Source: Candidatus Omnitrophota bacterium (GTDB taxonomy: Bacteria; NPL-UPA2; BS750m-G34). Taken from it: a stretch of DNA of 16,882 nucleotides. The DNA lies in the NCBI GenBank assembly GCA_016783345.1, contig JADHWT010000015.1, positions 1-16,882 on the forward strand. The letters run 5' to 3'. The notes beneath the pieces were generated by a model. That model saw only the letters and a list, made by a program, of their open reading frames with translations, was not told where the DNA came from and did not search any database. Below, in pieces: positions 1 to 7,487 of the stretch; the stretch's first letter is position 1, and each line of letters opens with the position of its first letter. The position numbers and the translations under genes were made by a program.

Positions 1-833
1 ATAGAAAAATCAATCGTTGAAATAGGGGCAGCTATATAAAATGGGATACGGTGCGCATGGGCTAAGACAGCTACGGAATATGTCCCAATTTTATTAGCTG
101 TATCGCCATTGGCAGCGATTCTATCCGCGCCAACTATGACCTTATTCACCTTCCCCTCTCTCATCACCTCTCCGGCCATACTGTCGCATATGAGAACCAC
201 ATCAATCCCCGCGTGTTTTAATTCCCAGGTTGTAAGCCTTGCCCCCTGCAGAAGAGGCCTTGTCTCATCCGCATAGACCCGTATACGTTTTCCGTCTTTC
301 TTTGCAGTAAATATGCAAGCCAGGGCTGTTCCATAATCAGCAGTAGCAAGGCCTCCGGCATTGCAGTGTGTCAGGATACTATCTCCATTTTTTATAAGTC
401 CGGCGCTGTTTCTACCGATGGCCCGGCATATCCTTTTGTCTTCGGTTATAATATCCCTGGCCTCGTTAAGGAGAATTCCTTTAAGCGCGAGAACAGTTTT
501 ATTTTTATGAGCCAGGGCGACCTTTTCCATGCGCCTTAAGGCCCAGAAAAGATTTACTGCCGTGGGACGGGAAGTAGCTAAGTATTTCGTAACTTTTTTT
601 AGCTCTTGATAAAAAAAGTTAAAGGTCCTGGCCTTTGAATCCTTTATCCCAAGGACAACTCCAAGACTTGCCGCGATACCTAAGGCAGGCGCCCCTCTCA
701 CACGCAAGTTTTTTATTGCCTCCCAGAGGTCTTCTACTTTATTTAAATAGAGATAGATCAATTTTTCAGGGAGCCTGGTCTGGTCAATGAGCTTTACCCT
801 GCCATTAATCCAATCGATTGTAGTAATAGACAT
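1..833 (-). CDS. mtnA: S-methyl-5-thioribose-1-phosphate isomerase, 3' end cut by window edge
   Basis: This enzyme converts 5-methylthioribose-1-phosphate to 5-methylthioribulose-1-phosphate in cytosolic salvage of methylthioadenosine. Reading leftward from the ATG at 831-833, the protein begins MSITTIDWINGR. It carries the family's catalytic cysteine in THCNAGGLAT (Cys157), an ADETRP motif near residue 188, and the catalytic aspartate in GADRIAANGD (Asp237). Their spacing is close to that of the Bacillus enzyme. About 277 residues are visible. The family is usually near 345-350 residues, so roughly the last 70 lie beyond the edge. An AGGAGG sequence lies 13 nt before the start, slightly far for a Shine-Dalgarno site. 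The gene follows an FGGY sugar kinase on the same strand across a 92-bp gap that holds a repeat element. Related aIF2B-like and ribose-1,5-bisphosphate isomerases are alternatives, but the motifs favour MtnA. Confidence 0.93.
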   Translation of the reverse strand, partial: MSITTIDWINGRVKLIDQTRLPEKLIYLYLNKVEDLWEAIKNLRVRGAPALGIAASLGVVLGIKDSKARTFNFFYQELKKVTKYLATSRPTAVNLFWALRRMEKVALAHKNKTVLALKGILLNEARDIITEDKRICRAIGRNSAGLIKNGDSILTHCNAGGLATADYGTALACIFTAKKDGKRIRVYADETRPLLQGARLTTWELKHAGIDVVLICDSMAGEVMREGKVNKVIVGADRIAANGDTANKIGTYSVAVLAHAHRIPFYIAAPISTIDFS

Positions 834-859
834 TTAGATTACCACCCCTCCTTTCGCAA

Positions 860-925
860 AAAAAGGACAGACACCTTACCTAAAGGTACGGGGCAAGCCC
901 CAGTCGGAGTCAGTCCCAATTTTTG
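860..925. repeat. Palindromic intergenic repeat element between kinase and mtnA
   Basis: This stretch of about 66 bp is bounded by imperfect inverted arms: an A-run then GGACAGACACC on the left, and GGAGTCAGTCCCAATTTTT on the right. Inside lie two perfect small hairpins. One is ACCTT/AAGGT with a 5-nt loop (873-887), and the other is GGGG/CCCC with a CAAG loop (890-901). The arms resemble the GGGACAGTCCC palindromes at 4182-4227 and 8271-8326, so I treat it as a diverged member of the same dispersed family. The right end touches the kinase stop codon. It could act as a transcript-processing or partial termination signal between kinase and mtnA, but that is inference. Confidence 0.6.
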
Positions 926-2374
926 CTATTCGTATCCAATAGCCTTGCATGCCTGGCGGAATTTGCGGTATTTGGTGTCATAGATTTTAACCAATTCCTT
1001 TTCCGGCTGAACTACATAATCTTTTTTGACCATAGTCTTAACTGCCTGAGATAAGTCCGGAAAAAATATCCTGGAGCTGGCAATAATAGCTGCCCCATAC
1101 GCAGCCTCAGGAACAGCAGGCCTTATAAGAACCTTATTCAGGATATTGGCCCTTATCTTAAGCCATATATTACTTTTTGCGCCGCCGCCGGTGACATGTA
1201 TTTTCTCTCCCACTTTACCACCAAGCTCTTCTATAGTCTCATATATCCACCTCTCTACCAATCCTACCCCTTCAAGATACGCAGCATAGAGCTCTGACTT
1301 ATCACTTGTCTTGCCAATCATAAAACCCTGGGCATCAGTCTTCACAAAAGGACACCTCTCCCCGATCTTCACAAGTGGATATACAATAATTTTTGTTGGT
1401 ATTTTATTACCGGCTTCCTCGTCTAAACGGGCTAAACCTCCTGTAAATTTTATTTTGAGACTATCTCCGCCGCAAGAACTAGCCCCTCCCGGAAGCCAAT
1501 AGCCCTGTGGATGAAGATGTGAATAAAAACGGCCGAGTTTATCCTTGAGCATCTCTTCTGATACGCCCTTGACAACAAGGGTTGTCCCCAGGGTGGTATT
1601 CCATTCTCCGGGTAAAACTGCGCCTGACGCAAAAAAACTAGCTACCCCGTCCGTAGCTCCGGCACATACTTTTACTCCCTTTGGGATACCGGTCTCTTTC
1701 TCTACCTCCTCTCCCACCTCTCCGATAACTTCTCCGGGCAGTTTAACCTCAGGGAAAAGATTTAAACTAATACCAAGTCTTTCGATAAAAGAAGGCCATT
1801 TTTTATCAATGAGGTCATAACCGGTCTTAAGGACATTGGAGGTATCTGAGACTTTAAAATTACCCGTGATATGCCCGACAATATAGTCAGCAGGACTTAC
1901 AAACCTTCCTGCGCGTGAAAAAATATCAGGCTCGTTCTTTTTAATCCAGAGTATCTTGGAAAGGGCAAAAGAGGAACTAAACGCATATCCCATCTTCTTG
2001 CAAAGGCTGCCACCTTTGATATTTAATAGTCCCGCCTCAAGAGCTGCCCGCGTGTCATTATACATAATGGCGCGGCGCAAGACATTATTCTCTTTATCCA
2101 GGGGAATAATAGTCCCGGATGTCGAGGTTACAGCTATAGCCTTTAGTCTTTTTATATCTATATTATTTCGTCTTGCGAAGCGGGTATTCTCAGAGAGGAC
2201 CTGCATTGTCTTTTCCCACCAGAGACCCGGGTCCTGCTCTGCCACATGGTCAGGTAATTCCATCTCCTGCGTTGGAAAACGTTTGCTTGCATGGGCTAAT
2301 ACTTCTCCGCCGGCATCAGCGAGTATTGCCCGCACTCCCTGCGTGCCAACGTCAATGCCAAGAAAAAGACTCAT
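926..2374 (-). CDS. FGGY-family carbohydrate (pentulose-type) kinase
   Basis: This is a cytosolic ATP-dependent sugar kinase of the FGGY family, 482 aa, the usual length for xylulokinase-like members. The N-terminal ATP-binding fold opens with GIDVGTQG (Asp8). A TSTSGT segment lies at residues 83-88. The expected catalytic base is Asp242 in AGATDG, followed by a TLGTT phosphate-binding turn (261-265). The C-terminal HVTGGGAKSNIWL block matches the adenine-binding FGGY region. A GGAGGT Shine-Dalgarno sequence lies just upstream. The gene is probably first in a transcript leading into mtnA. The substrate is not settled: the sequence resembles xylulose and ribulose kinases. The mtnA linkage suggests a pentulose, possibly one derived from 5'-deoxynucleoside or methylthioribose salvage. 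Automated labels such as 'xylulokinase' should be treated as family-level only. Confidence 0.88.
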   Translation of the reverse strand: MSLFLGIDVGTQGVRAILADAGGEVLAHASKRFPTQEMELPDHVAEQDPGLWWEKTMQVLSENTRFARRNNIDIKRLKAIAVTSTSGTIIPLDKENNVLRRAIMYNDTRAALEAGLLNIKGGSLCKKMGYAFSSSFALSKILWIKKNEPDIFSRAGRFVSPADYIVGHITGNFKVSDTSNVLKTGYDLIDKKWPSFIERLGISLNLFPEVKLPGEVIGEVGEEVEKETGIPKGVKVCAGATDGVASFFASGAVLPGEWNTTLGTTLVVKGVSEEMLKDKLGRFYSHLHPQGYWLPGGASSCGGDSLKIKFTGGLARLDEEAGNKIPTKIIVYPLVKIGERCPFVKTDAQGFMIGKTSDKSELYAAYLEGVGLVERWIYETIEELGGKVGEKIHVTGGGAKSNIWLKIRANILNKVLIRPAVPEAAYGAAIIASSRIFFPDLSQAVKTMVKKDYVVQPEKELVKIYDTKYRKFRQACKAIGYE

Positions 2375-2380
2375 TTATTT

Positions 2381-2426
2381 ACCTCCGCTGTATTATATTA
2401 TACCTTTTTTTACTATAAAATTCTAA
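2381..2426 (-). promoter_or_regulatory. Candidate promoter and RBS for the kinase-mtnA pair
   Basis: On the minus strand a perfect TATAAT lies at 2397-2402, with a weak -35 candidate TTAGAA at 2421-2426 (18-bp spacer). A GGAGGT ribosome-binding site follows at 2381-2386, directly before the kinase ATG. The leader would be very short. The region is AT-rich, so the -10 match could arise by chance. Confidence 0.45.
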
Positions 2427-2437
2427 TTAAAAAATAG

Positions 2438-2477
2438 TTGGCAATATTCATCAATTATGCTACGCTTAAGTATGGAG
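2438..2477 (+). promoter_or_regulatory. Candidate promoter and RBS for the TatD-family gene
   Basis: TTGGCA at 2438-2443 is a near-consensus -35. It is spaced 17 bp from TACGCT (2461-2466), a poor -10. A strong GGAGG Shine-Dalgarno follows at about 2473-2477, upstream of the ATG at 2485. The RBS is convincing. The promoter is tentative. Confidence 0.35.
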
Positions 2478-2484
2478 GTACAAA

Positions 2485-3273
2485 ATGGCAACAAAAAATC
2501 AAAAATTGAGGGTTATCGATACCCATGCCCATCTTGACTTCCCTCAATATAATCAGGATAGAGAAGAGCTTATCAAGCGCACTCAACAAGAAGGCATAGA
2601 CTATATCATCAATGTCGGGACAACTCTTGCAGGAAGTAGACGGTCTATAGAACTCGCCAAAAAATATGATTTCATTTATGCCAGCGTAGCTATTCACCCG
2701 CATTATGCTGAGGAGATAGATGATCAAGGACTGAAAGACCTTGAGGAAATAGCCTCTTCTCCAAAGGTTGTAGCTATAGGAGAAACAGGGTTGGATTTCT
2801 ACAAAAATCTATCTTCACCTCAAGCCCAGGAAAAACTTTTTCGCTGGTCTATAAGATGCGCCCAAAAGTTAAGTCTACCGCTCATTATCCACAGCCGTGA
2901 TGCCGCGGAAGATACACTCAGAATTCTACAGGAAGAAAAAGGGGAAAAATTAAGAGGGGTATTGCACTGTTATTCATACCCATGGCCTATAGCAGAAAAA
3001 ATCCTGCAGATGGGTTTTTATATCTCAGTAGCAGGGCAGGTTACATTTCCTAAATCTCAAACCCTGCGAGATGTAGTCAAGGGAATACCTCCTGAGAGGA
3101 TGCTGCTTGAGACAGATTGCCCGTTTCTTGCTCCACAGGAATTTCGCGGGAAGCGAAATGAACCTGCTTATGTAAAGTATATAGCCAGGGAGCTCAGCAA
3201 TATTTACGGGCTAAGCATAAAGGACATAGCCCTGATTACTTCCCAAAACGCGAAAAAATTATTTAAAATTTAG
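2485..3273 (+). CDS. tatD: TatD-family metal-dependent hydrolase (putative DNase)
   Basis: TatD/YcfH family TIM-barrel metal hydrolase, 262 aa, the normal family length. It shows the full ligand set: DTHAHLDF (His14 and His16), GETGLDFY (Glu100), HSRDA (His136), LHCYS (His161) and ETDCPFLAP (Asp211). Characterised members are Mg2+- or Mn2+-dependent 3'-5' exonucleases linked to DNA repair or turnover, and some act as D-aminoacyl-tRNA deacylases. The exact substrate here is unknown. The start is supported by a GGAGG sequence 7 nt upstream. It lies directly before the V-type ATPase operon, but a good promoter follows its stop codon, so the two units can be transcribed separately. The protein looks intact. 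Confidence 0.93.
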   Translation: MATKNQKLRVIDTHAHLDFPQYNQDREELIKRTQQEGIDYIINVGTTLAGSRRSIELAKKYDFIYASVAIHPHYAEEIDDQGLKDLEEIASSPKVVAIGETGLDFYKNLSSPQAQEKLFRWSIRCAQKLSLPLIIHSRDAAEDTLRILQEEKGEKLRGVLHCYSYPWPIAEKILQMGFYISVAGQVTFPKSQTLRDVVKGIPPERMLLETDCPFLAPQEFRGKRNEPAYVKYIARELSNIYGLSIKDIALITSQNAKKLFKI

Positions 3274-3274
3274 A

Positions 3275-3303
3275 TTGCATTTTTTCAAGGCCTAACATAT
3301 AAT
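3275..3303 (+). promoter_or_regulatory. Sigma70-type promoter of the V-type ATPase operon
   Basis: TTGCAT (3275-3280) is separated by exactly 17 bp from a perfect TATAAT (3298-3303), immediately after the tatD stop codon. Transcription would begin near 3310. A GGGAGA Shine-Dalgarno lies at 3330-3335, before the subunit E start at 3341. This is the best promoter match I see in the window. There is no terminator-like hairpin between tatD and this promoter, so read-through from tatD is also possible. Confidence 0.65.
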
Positions 3304-3340
3304 TATATTAAAATTATCACAATAAACCCGGGAGACATTT

Positions 3341-3940
3341 ATGACAGAGGATCTGCAAGGTCTAATAGAAAAAATAAATCAGGAAGGTGTTAAAGCTGCC
3401 GAAAAGAAGGCGCATGAAATAGAAGCTGAGGCAAAGCGCCAGGCAGAACGAATTATTGAAAAAGCCAAAAAAGAAGCAGAGAAAATTGTCGCCAAAGCTA
3501 AAGACGAGACCGCCAGGATTGAGAAAAGCGGAGAGGCATCGCTTAAGCAGGCAGGGAGAAACCTTATCCTTTCCTTACGAAAAGAGATTATTTCTATGCT
3601 TGACAGGCTTATCACGCTACGCTTACGGGAAGAATTCAGTCCCAAGGCGATGTCCCAGATTATAAGCTCCATCATCAAAAACTATAAAGGGACAATGAAG
3701 GATGACGTTATAGTATCGCTCAATAAGGAAGATCTTAAAAAAATAGAAAATGATTTTTTCGCTAAACTTAAAACTGAAGTAAAAAAAGGCATAACTCTTA
3801 AACAGGCCGACGATATTCAGGCCGGATTCCTTATAAGCTACGATGATAGCAAATCGCATTACGACTTTACGGATAAAGGACTTGCTGAACATATTAGTTT
3901 ATATCTTAAGCCGAAATTGGCAGAATTACTGAAGACATAA
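3341..3940 (+). CDS. ntpE: V/A-type ATPase subunit E (peripheral stalk)
   Basis: Peripheral-stalk subunit that links the catalytic A3B3 head to the membrane subunit I. The protein is 199 aa, typical for bacterial and archaeal E subunits. Residues 1 to about 75 form a charged Ala/Lys/Glu-rich helix expected to be a coiled coil. A globular C-terminal domain follows, ending in a segment with DDIQAGFLISYDDSKSHYDF, which resembles the conserved E-subunit C-terminal sheet. It is the first gene of the seven-gene ATPase operon, preceded by a clear promoter and a GGGAGA ribosome-binding site. No separate G/H partner gene is visible in the operon. Sequence conservation in E is low, so the call rests on composition, fold pattern and position as well as similarity. 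Confidence 0.88.
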   Translation: MTEDLQGLIEKINQEGVKAAEKKAHEIEAEAKRQAERIIEKAKKEAEKIVAKAKDETARIEKSGEASLKQAGRNLILSLRKEIISMLDRLITLRLREEFSPKAMSQIISSIIKNYKGTMKDDVIVSLNKEDLKKIENDFFAKLKTEVKKGITLKQADDIQAGFLISYDDSKSHYDFTDKGLAEHISLYLKPKLAELLKT

Positions 3941-3949
3941 CATGCTAAT

Positions 3950-4456
3950 ATGACCGCCTATTATACCTATTTAATTTCAAGTTTGCCAATGCTTCATTTT
4001 GGAACGAAACCGCCCTTTCCATTCGATAAGTTTTGCCAATTATGCGAAGGTCTTATACCTGATAAAAATATCGATATTTTAAAAAAGGCTTCATGGCTCG
4101 CTTTTGACAGGGCGTTAAGGAATGAATTAGTCAAGATACGAGCCGCCCATAAAAAATTAGATCCCCTTAAATATCTGCGCGAAAAAAATTTGGGACAGTC
4201 CACAAGGGGACAGTCCCCATTTTTTTCCCCTAATATTACCAACATTGCCCTCCATGCCTATAGGACACCTTCAATCCTTGAAGCTGAAAAATTCTTAGAC
4301 CAGGCGAGGTGGCGTTTCCTGGATGAGTTGGCCATAGGGCATTACTTTGATATAGACTATCTGATAGTTTATGCTAATAAGCTATTGATACTGGAACGAT
4401 GGGAAAGGATTAATACTCTAGATAGGGTAAAGGCGTTGGAAAAGGCGCTAGCTTAA
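3950..4456 (+). CDS. DUF2764-family protein of bacterial V-type ATPase operons
   Basis: A 168-aa soluble protein matching what I recall of the DUF2764 family. This family occurs almost only between subunits E and A in bacterial V-type ATPase operons, such as those of Chlamydia, Bacteroidetes and spirochaetes. Recognisable blocks are the N-terminal YYTYLISSLPML and the C-terminal segment with ARWRFLDELAIGHYFDIDY followed by LLILERW. The function is not established. Because the operon has no C subunit, a central-stalk or rotor-docking role is an attractive inference. Residues about 78-93 (GQSTRGQSPFF and flanks) come from an in-frame palindromic repeat and are unlikely to be ancestral. The gene starts 9 bp after subunit E and ends 1 bp before subunit A, implying translational coupling. 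No strong Shine-Dalgarno sequence is visible. Confidence 0.8.
   Translation: MTAYYTYLISSLPMLHFGTKPPFPFDKFCQLCEGLIPDKNIDILKKASWLAFDRALRNELVKIRAAHKKLDPLKYLREKNLGQSTRGQSPFFSPNITNIALHAYRTPSILEAEKFLDQARWRFLDELAIGHYFDIDYLIVYANKLLILERWERINTLDRVKALEKALA
4182..4227. repeat. GGGACAGTCC palindromic repeat inserted in frame in DUF2764 gene
   Basis: This element of about 45 bp is flanked by A7 on the left and T7 on the right. It contains two copies of the core: GGGACAGTCC near 4192-4201 and the perfect 12-bp palindrome-like GGGGACAGTCCCC near 4206-4218, separated by ACAA. The outer arms are inverted repeats of each other. It lies wholly inside the DUF2764 reading frame, where it encodes a Gly-Gln-Ser repeat, and its length keeps the frame. 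The same core recurs at 8277-8326. Confidence 0.75.
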
Positions 4457-4457
4457 A

Positions 4458-6173
4458 ATGGCGTTAAAAAGAAAAGGTAATATAACCCGGATAAACGGCA
4501 ATATGGTTACAGTGGCATTCAAAGGCTTCGTTGTCCAGAATGAGGTGGCTTATATTATCCACGGCGAAGAACGCCTTAAGTCCGAGATCATACGCGTCCG
4601 TGGGAAAAATGCAGAGATGCAAGTCTATGAATCTACAAGCGGACTAAACGTGGGAGAAGAGGTTGAGCTGACCGGTGAATTGCTTTCAGTGGAACTCGGC
4701 CCGGGACTTTTAGGCCAAATATTTGACGGGTTACAAAACCCCCTCCCCCAACTTGCCGAACAATGTGGATTCTTTTTGAAAAGAGGAATTTATCTCGAGG
4801 CGCTCCCCGATGAGGCAAAGTGGGATTTTACCGCGAGCGCAAAAAAAGGAAATAAGGTCCGGGCAGCAGACAAATTAGGTTTTGTGCAAGAAAAAATATT
4901 CAAGCATTTCATTATGGTACCATTTGGCCTTGAGGGAGCGCTTGAAGTATTAAGTATAGTTGAAAACGGGAAATACAATCTGAAAGAACCTATTGCAAAA
5001 TTAAAGGACCTGAATGGAAATATCCACGAAGCATATCTTGAGCAGTCATGGCCGGTCAAGATCCCTATCCGGGCATATAGTGAAAAACTGAAACCGCAGG
5101 AACCTCTTGTCACGAAGATGCGTCTCATCGATTCCCTCTTTCCTGTTGCGCGCGGCGGTACATATTGTATACCGGGTCCGTTCGGAGCCGGAAAAACAGT
5201 TCTCCAGCAATTAACAAGCCAGCACGCAGAAGTCGATATAGTAATTATAGCGGCCTGCGGAGAACGCGCAGGCGAGGTCGTCGAAACCCTTCGGACATTT
5301 CCGGAAATTAGCGATCCCAAAACAGGAAAACCATTAATCGACCGCACTGTTATTATATGTAACACAAGCTCAATGCCTGTCGCGGCAAGGGAATCAAGTG
5401 TCTATACAGCGGTAACAATAGCTGAATATTACCGACAGATGGGCCTGAATGTTTTATTATTAGCTGATTCTACTTCGCGCTGGGCGCAGGCAATGAGAGA
5501 GATGTCAGGCCGGCTCGAGGAGATACCCGGCGAAGAAGCCTTCCCTGCTTACCTTGAATCACGTATCGCTTCATTCTATGAAAGGGCGGGCGTAGTAAAG
5601 CTTCACGACGGCTCCACAGGTTCTGTTACTATCGGTGGGACTGTAAGCCCTGCCGGTGGAAATTTCGAGGAACCTGTGACACAGGGCACTTTAAAGGTCG
5701 TAGGCGCTTTTCACGGACTTTCGCGCGAACGTTCCGACGCAAGGAGATACCCTGCGATTGATCCACTGCTAAGCTGGAGCAAATACAAAAGCTTTATTGA
5801 CGAGTCACACGTCAAAAGAGGCCACGATATACTACTTAAAAGCCACAATGTTTCACAGATGATGAAGGTTATCGGAGAGGAAGGGACTTCCCTTTCGGAT
5901 TATGTCGACTATCTCAAGGGCGAATTTTTTGATTTCGTATATCTGCAGCAAAACGCTTTTGACGAAGTTGACCAAGCGACAACATCTGAGAGACAAATTT
6001 ATATATTCAATTTTATCTACAATATCCTTGAGGCAGAATTTGATTTTGAAGATAAAAATAAAGCATTGCATTTCTTTCAGAAACTGGGGCAGCAGTTCCG
6101 GGGACTAAATTCAGCCAAATGGAAGGATAAGGAATTTGAAAAAATCGAAAAAGAGATATCTTCCTTGTTATGA
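4458..6173 (+). CDS. ntpA: V/A-type ATPase catalytic subunit A
   Basis: Catalytic nucleotide-binding subunit of the soluble V1/A1 head, 571 aa. It has the N-terminal beta-barrel, then the A-specific non-homologous region (roughly residues 110-195). The Walker A motif GPFGAGKT follows at residues 240-247. Next come GERAGEV (268-274), which carries the catalytic glutamate region, and the ADSTSRWAQAMREMSGRLEE block typical of V-type A subunits. The C-terminal helical domain is present. The gene begins 1 bp after the DUF2764 stop and ends 9 bp before subunit B. All key motifs are intact, so the enzyme should be active. Whether it mainly synthesises or hydrolyses ATP cannot be told from the sequence. 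Confidence 0.97.
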   Translation: MALKRKGNITRINGNMVTVAFKGFVVQNEVAYIIHGEERLKSEIIRVRGKNAEMQVYESTSGLNVGEEVELTGELLSVELGPGLLGQIFDGLQNPLPQLAEQCGFFLKRGIYLEALPDEAKWDFTASAKKGNKVRAADKLGFVQEKIFKHFIMVPFGLEGALEVLSIVENGKYNLKEPIAKLKDLNGNIHEAYLEQSWPVKIPIRAYSEKLKPQEPLVTKMRLIDSLFPVARGGTYCIPGPFGAGKTVLQQLTSQHAEVDIVIIAACGERAGEVVETLRTFPEISDPKTGKPLIDRTVIICNTSSMPVAARESSVYTAVTIAEYYRQMGLNVLLLADSTSRWAQAMREMSGRLEEIPGEEAFPAYLESRIASFYERAGVVKLHDGSTGSVTIGGTVSPAGGNFEEPVTQGTLKVVGAFHGLSRERSDARRYPAIDPLLSWSKYKSFIDESHVKRGHDILLKSHNVSQMMKVIGEEGTSLSDYVDYLKGEFFDFVYLQQNAFDEVDQATTSERQIYIFNFIYNILEAEFDFEDKNKALHFFQKLGQQFRGLNSAKWKDKEFEKIEKEISSLL

Positions 6174-6182
6174 AAAAAAGCA

Positions 6183-7487
6183 ATGAATAAAGTTTATACG
6201 GATATTATTCAGATTGCAGGAGACGTTATTACTGTCGAAGCAGAAGGCGTGGCGTACATGGACATAGCTGAAATAACCACACGGTTCGGGGTATCCATTG
6301 CGCAGGTTATACAACTTAACGGAAAAAGAGTGTCTTTACAGGTATTTGCCGGAAGCCGCGGGATATCCACCGGAGATAAAGTGCGATTCCTTGGCCGCCC
6401 TATGAGGGTTGCCAGCGGCGACAACCTCCTCGGACGCATCTTCAACGGAAGCGGGATGCCTCTGGATAAAGGTCCGGTCCTTTCGGAAAACTTAATAGAC
6501 ATTGGCGGCCCCCCTGTCAATCCCTCAAAAAGGATAATCCCCAATAAGATGATACGCACCGGCATACCCATGATAGACGTTTTTAATTCACTGGTCGTAT
6601 CTCAAAAATTGCCGATATTCTCTATTGCCGGCGAGCCGTACAATGAACTGCTGGCCAGGGTTGCGATACAGGCCGAAGTCGATATCATTATCCTGGGAGG
6701 GATGGGGCTCAAGAACGATGACTATTTATTTTTCAGGGATACCCTTGAGGAACACGGCGCGCTATCCAGGTCCATCTTCTTTATTCACACGGCGGCAGAT
6801 CCGACAGTAGAATGTTTACTTGTGCCCGATATCAGTCTCGCCGTTGCCGAAAATTTTGCTTTACAGAATAAACGCGTCCTGGTGCTTCTTACAGACATGA
6901 CTAATTTCAGCGACTCATTGAAAGAAATAGCTATTACGATGGAGCAGGTCCCATCAAACCGTGGATATCCTGGAGATCTTTACAGTCAACTGGCAGCGCG
7001 GTATGAAAAGGCAGTCGATTTCGATACAGCAGGCTCGATAACAATCCTGGCAGCTACTACGATGCCCGGGGACGATGTAACGCATCCCGTACCTGATAAC
7101 ACGGGTTATATCACGGAAGGCCAGTTCTATTTAAAAAATAAGGTCATAGAACCATTCGGATCATTAAGCCGCCTCAAACAGCAGGTAAACGGCAAGACAC
7201 GCGATGACCACAGGACAATAATGGATATGATGATTCAACTGTTCGCCAGCTACCGCGAAACACTCGAAAAACAGGCAATGGGATTCCAGATGAGCCCATG
7301 GGACAAAAAACTCCTGCAGTACGGCACACGTTTTGAAAAAGATATGATGTCTCTCGAGGTCAATATACCTCTTGAAAAGGCGCTGGATCTCGGATGGGAA
7401 ATTATGGCAACCTGTTTTACCCCGGAAGAGACGGGAATAAAGCCCTCCATGATAAAGAAGTACTGGCCTAAAAATGGCAAAGATTAA
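6183..7487 (+). CDS. ntpB: V/A-type ATPase regulatory subunit B
   Basis: Non-catalytic nucleotide-interface subunit of the head, 434 aa. It is homologous to subunit A but with a degenerate P-loop: the equivalent segment FSIAGEPYNELL (residues 146-157) lacks GKT, as expected for B. Conserved blocks include IDVFNSLVVSQKLPIFS, the EQVPSNRGYPGDLYSQLA region (254-271) and HPVPDNTGYITEGQ. The segment SLSRLK (Arg330) probably carries the arginine finger that acts on the A-subunit site. Its 3' end overlaps the subunit D start by 14 bp in another frame, which indicates coupled translation. The start at 6183 has only a weak A/G-rich upstream sequence. It is the first ATG that gives the family N-terminus. 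Confidence 0.96.
   Translation: MNKVYTDIIQIAGDVITVEAEGVAYMDIAEITTRFGVSIAQVIQLNGKRVSLQVFAGSRGISTGDKVRFLGRPMRVASGDNLLGRIFNGSGMPLDKGPVLSENLIDIGGPPVNPSKRIIPNKMIRTGIPMIDVFNSLVVSQKLPIFSIAGEPYNELLARVAIQAEVDIIILGGMGLKNDDYLFFRDTLEEHGALSRSIFFIHTAADPTVECLLVPDISLAVAENFALQNKRVLVLLTDMTNFSDSLKEIAITMEQVPSNRGYPGDLYSQLAARYEKAVDFDTAGSITILAATTMPGDDVTHPVPDNTGYITEGQFYLKNKVIEPFGSLSRLKQQVNGKTRDDHRTIMDMMIQLFASYRETLEKQAMGFQMSPWDKKLLQYGTRFEKDMMSLEVNIPLEKALDLGWEIMATCFTPEETGIKPSMIKKYWPKNGKD

Noticed and set aside
79..95. TGTCCCAATTTTA in mtnA resembling an arm of the repeat family
   Set aside because: It encodes the conserved MtnA segment NKIGTYSVA, so the match is explained by native coding sequence.
926..2374. Naming the kinase xylB or a ribulose kinase
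   Set aside because: FGGY family motifs are clear, but no substrate-specific feature can be read reliably, and the mtnA context is atypical for xylose catabolism.
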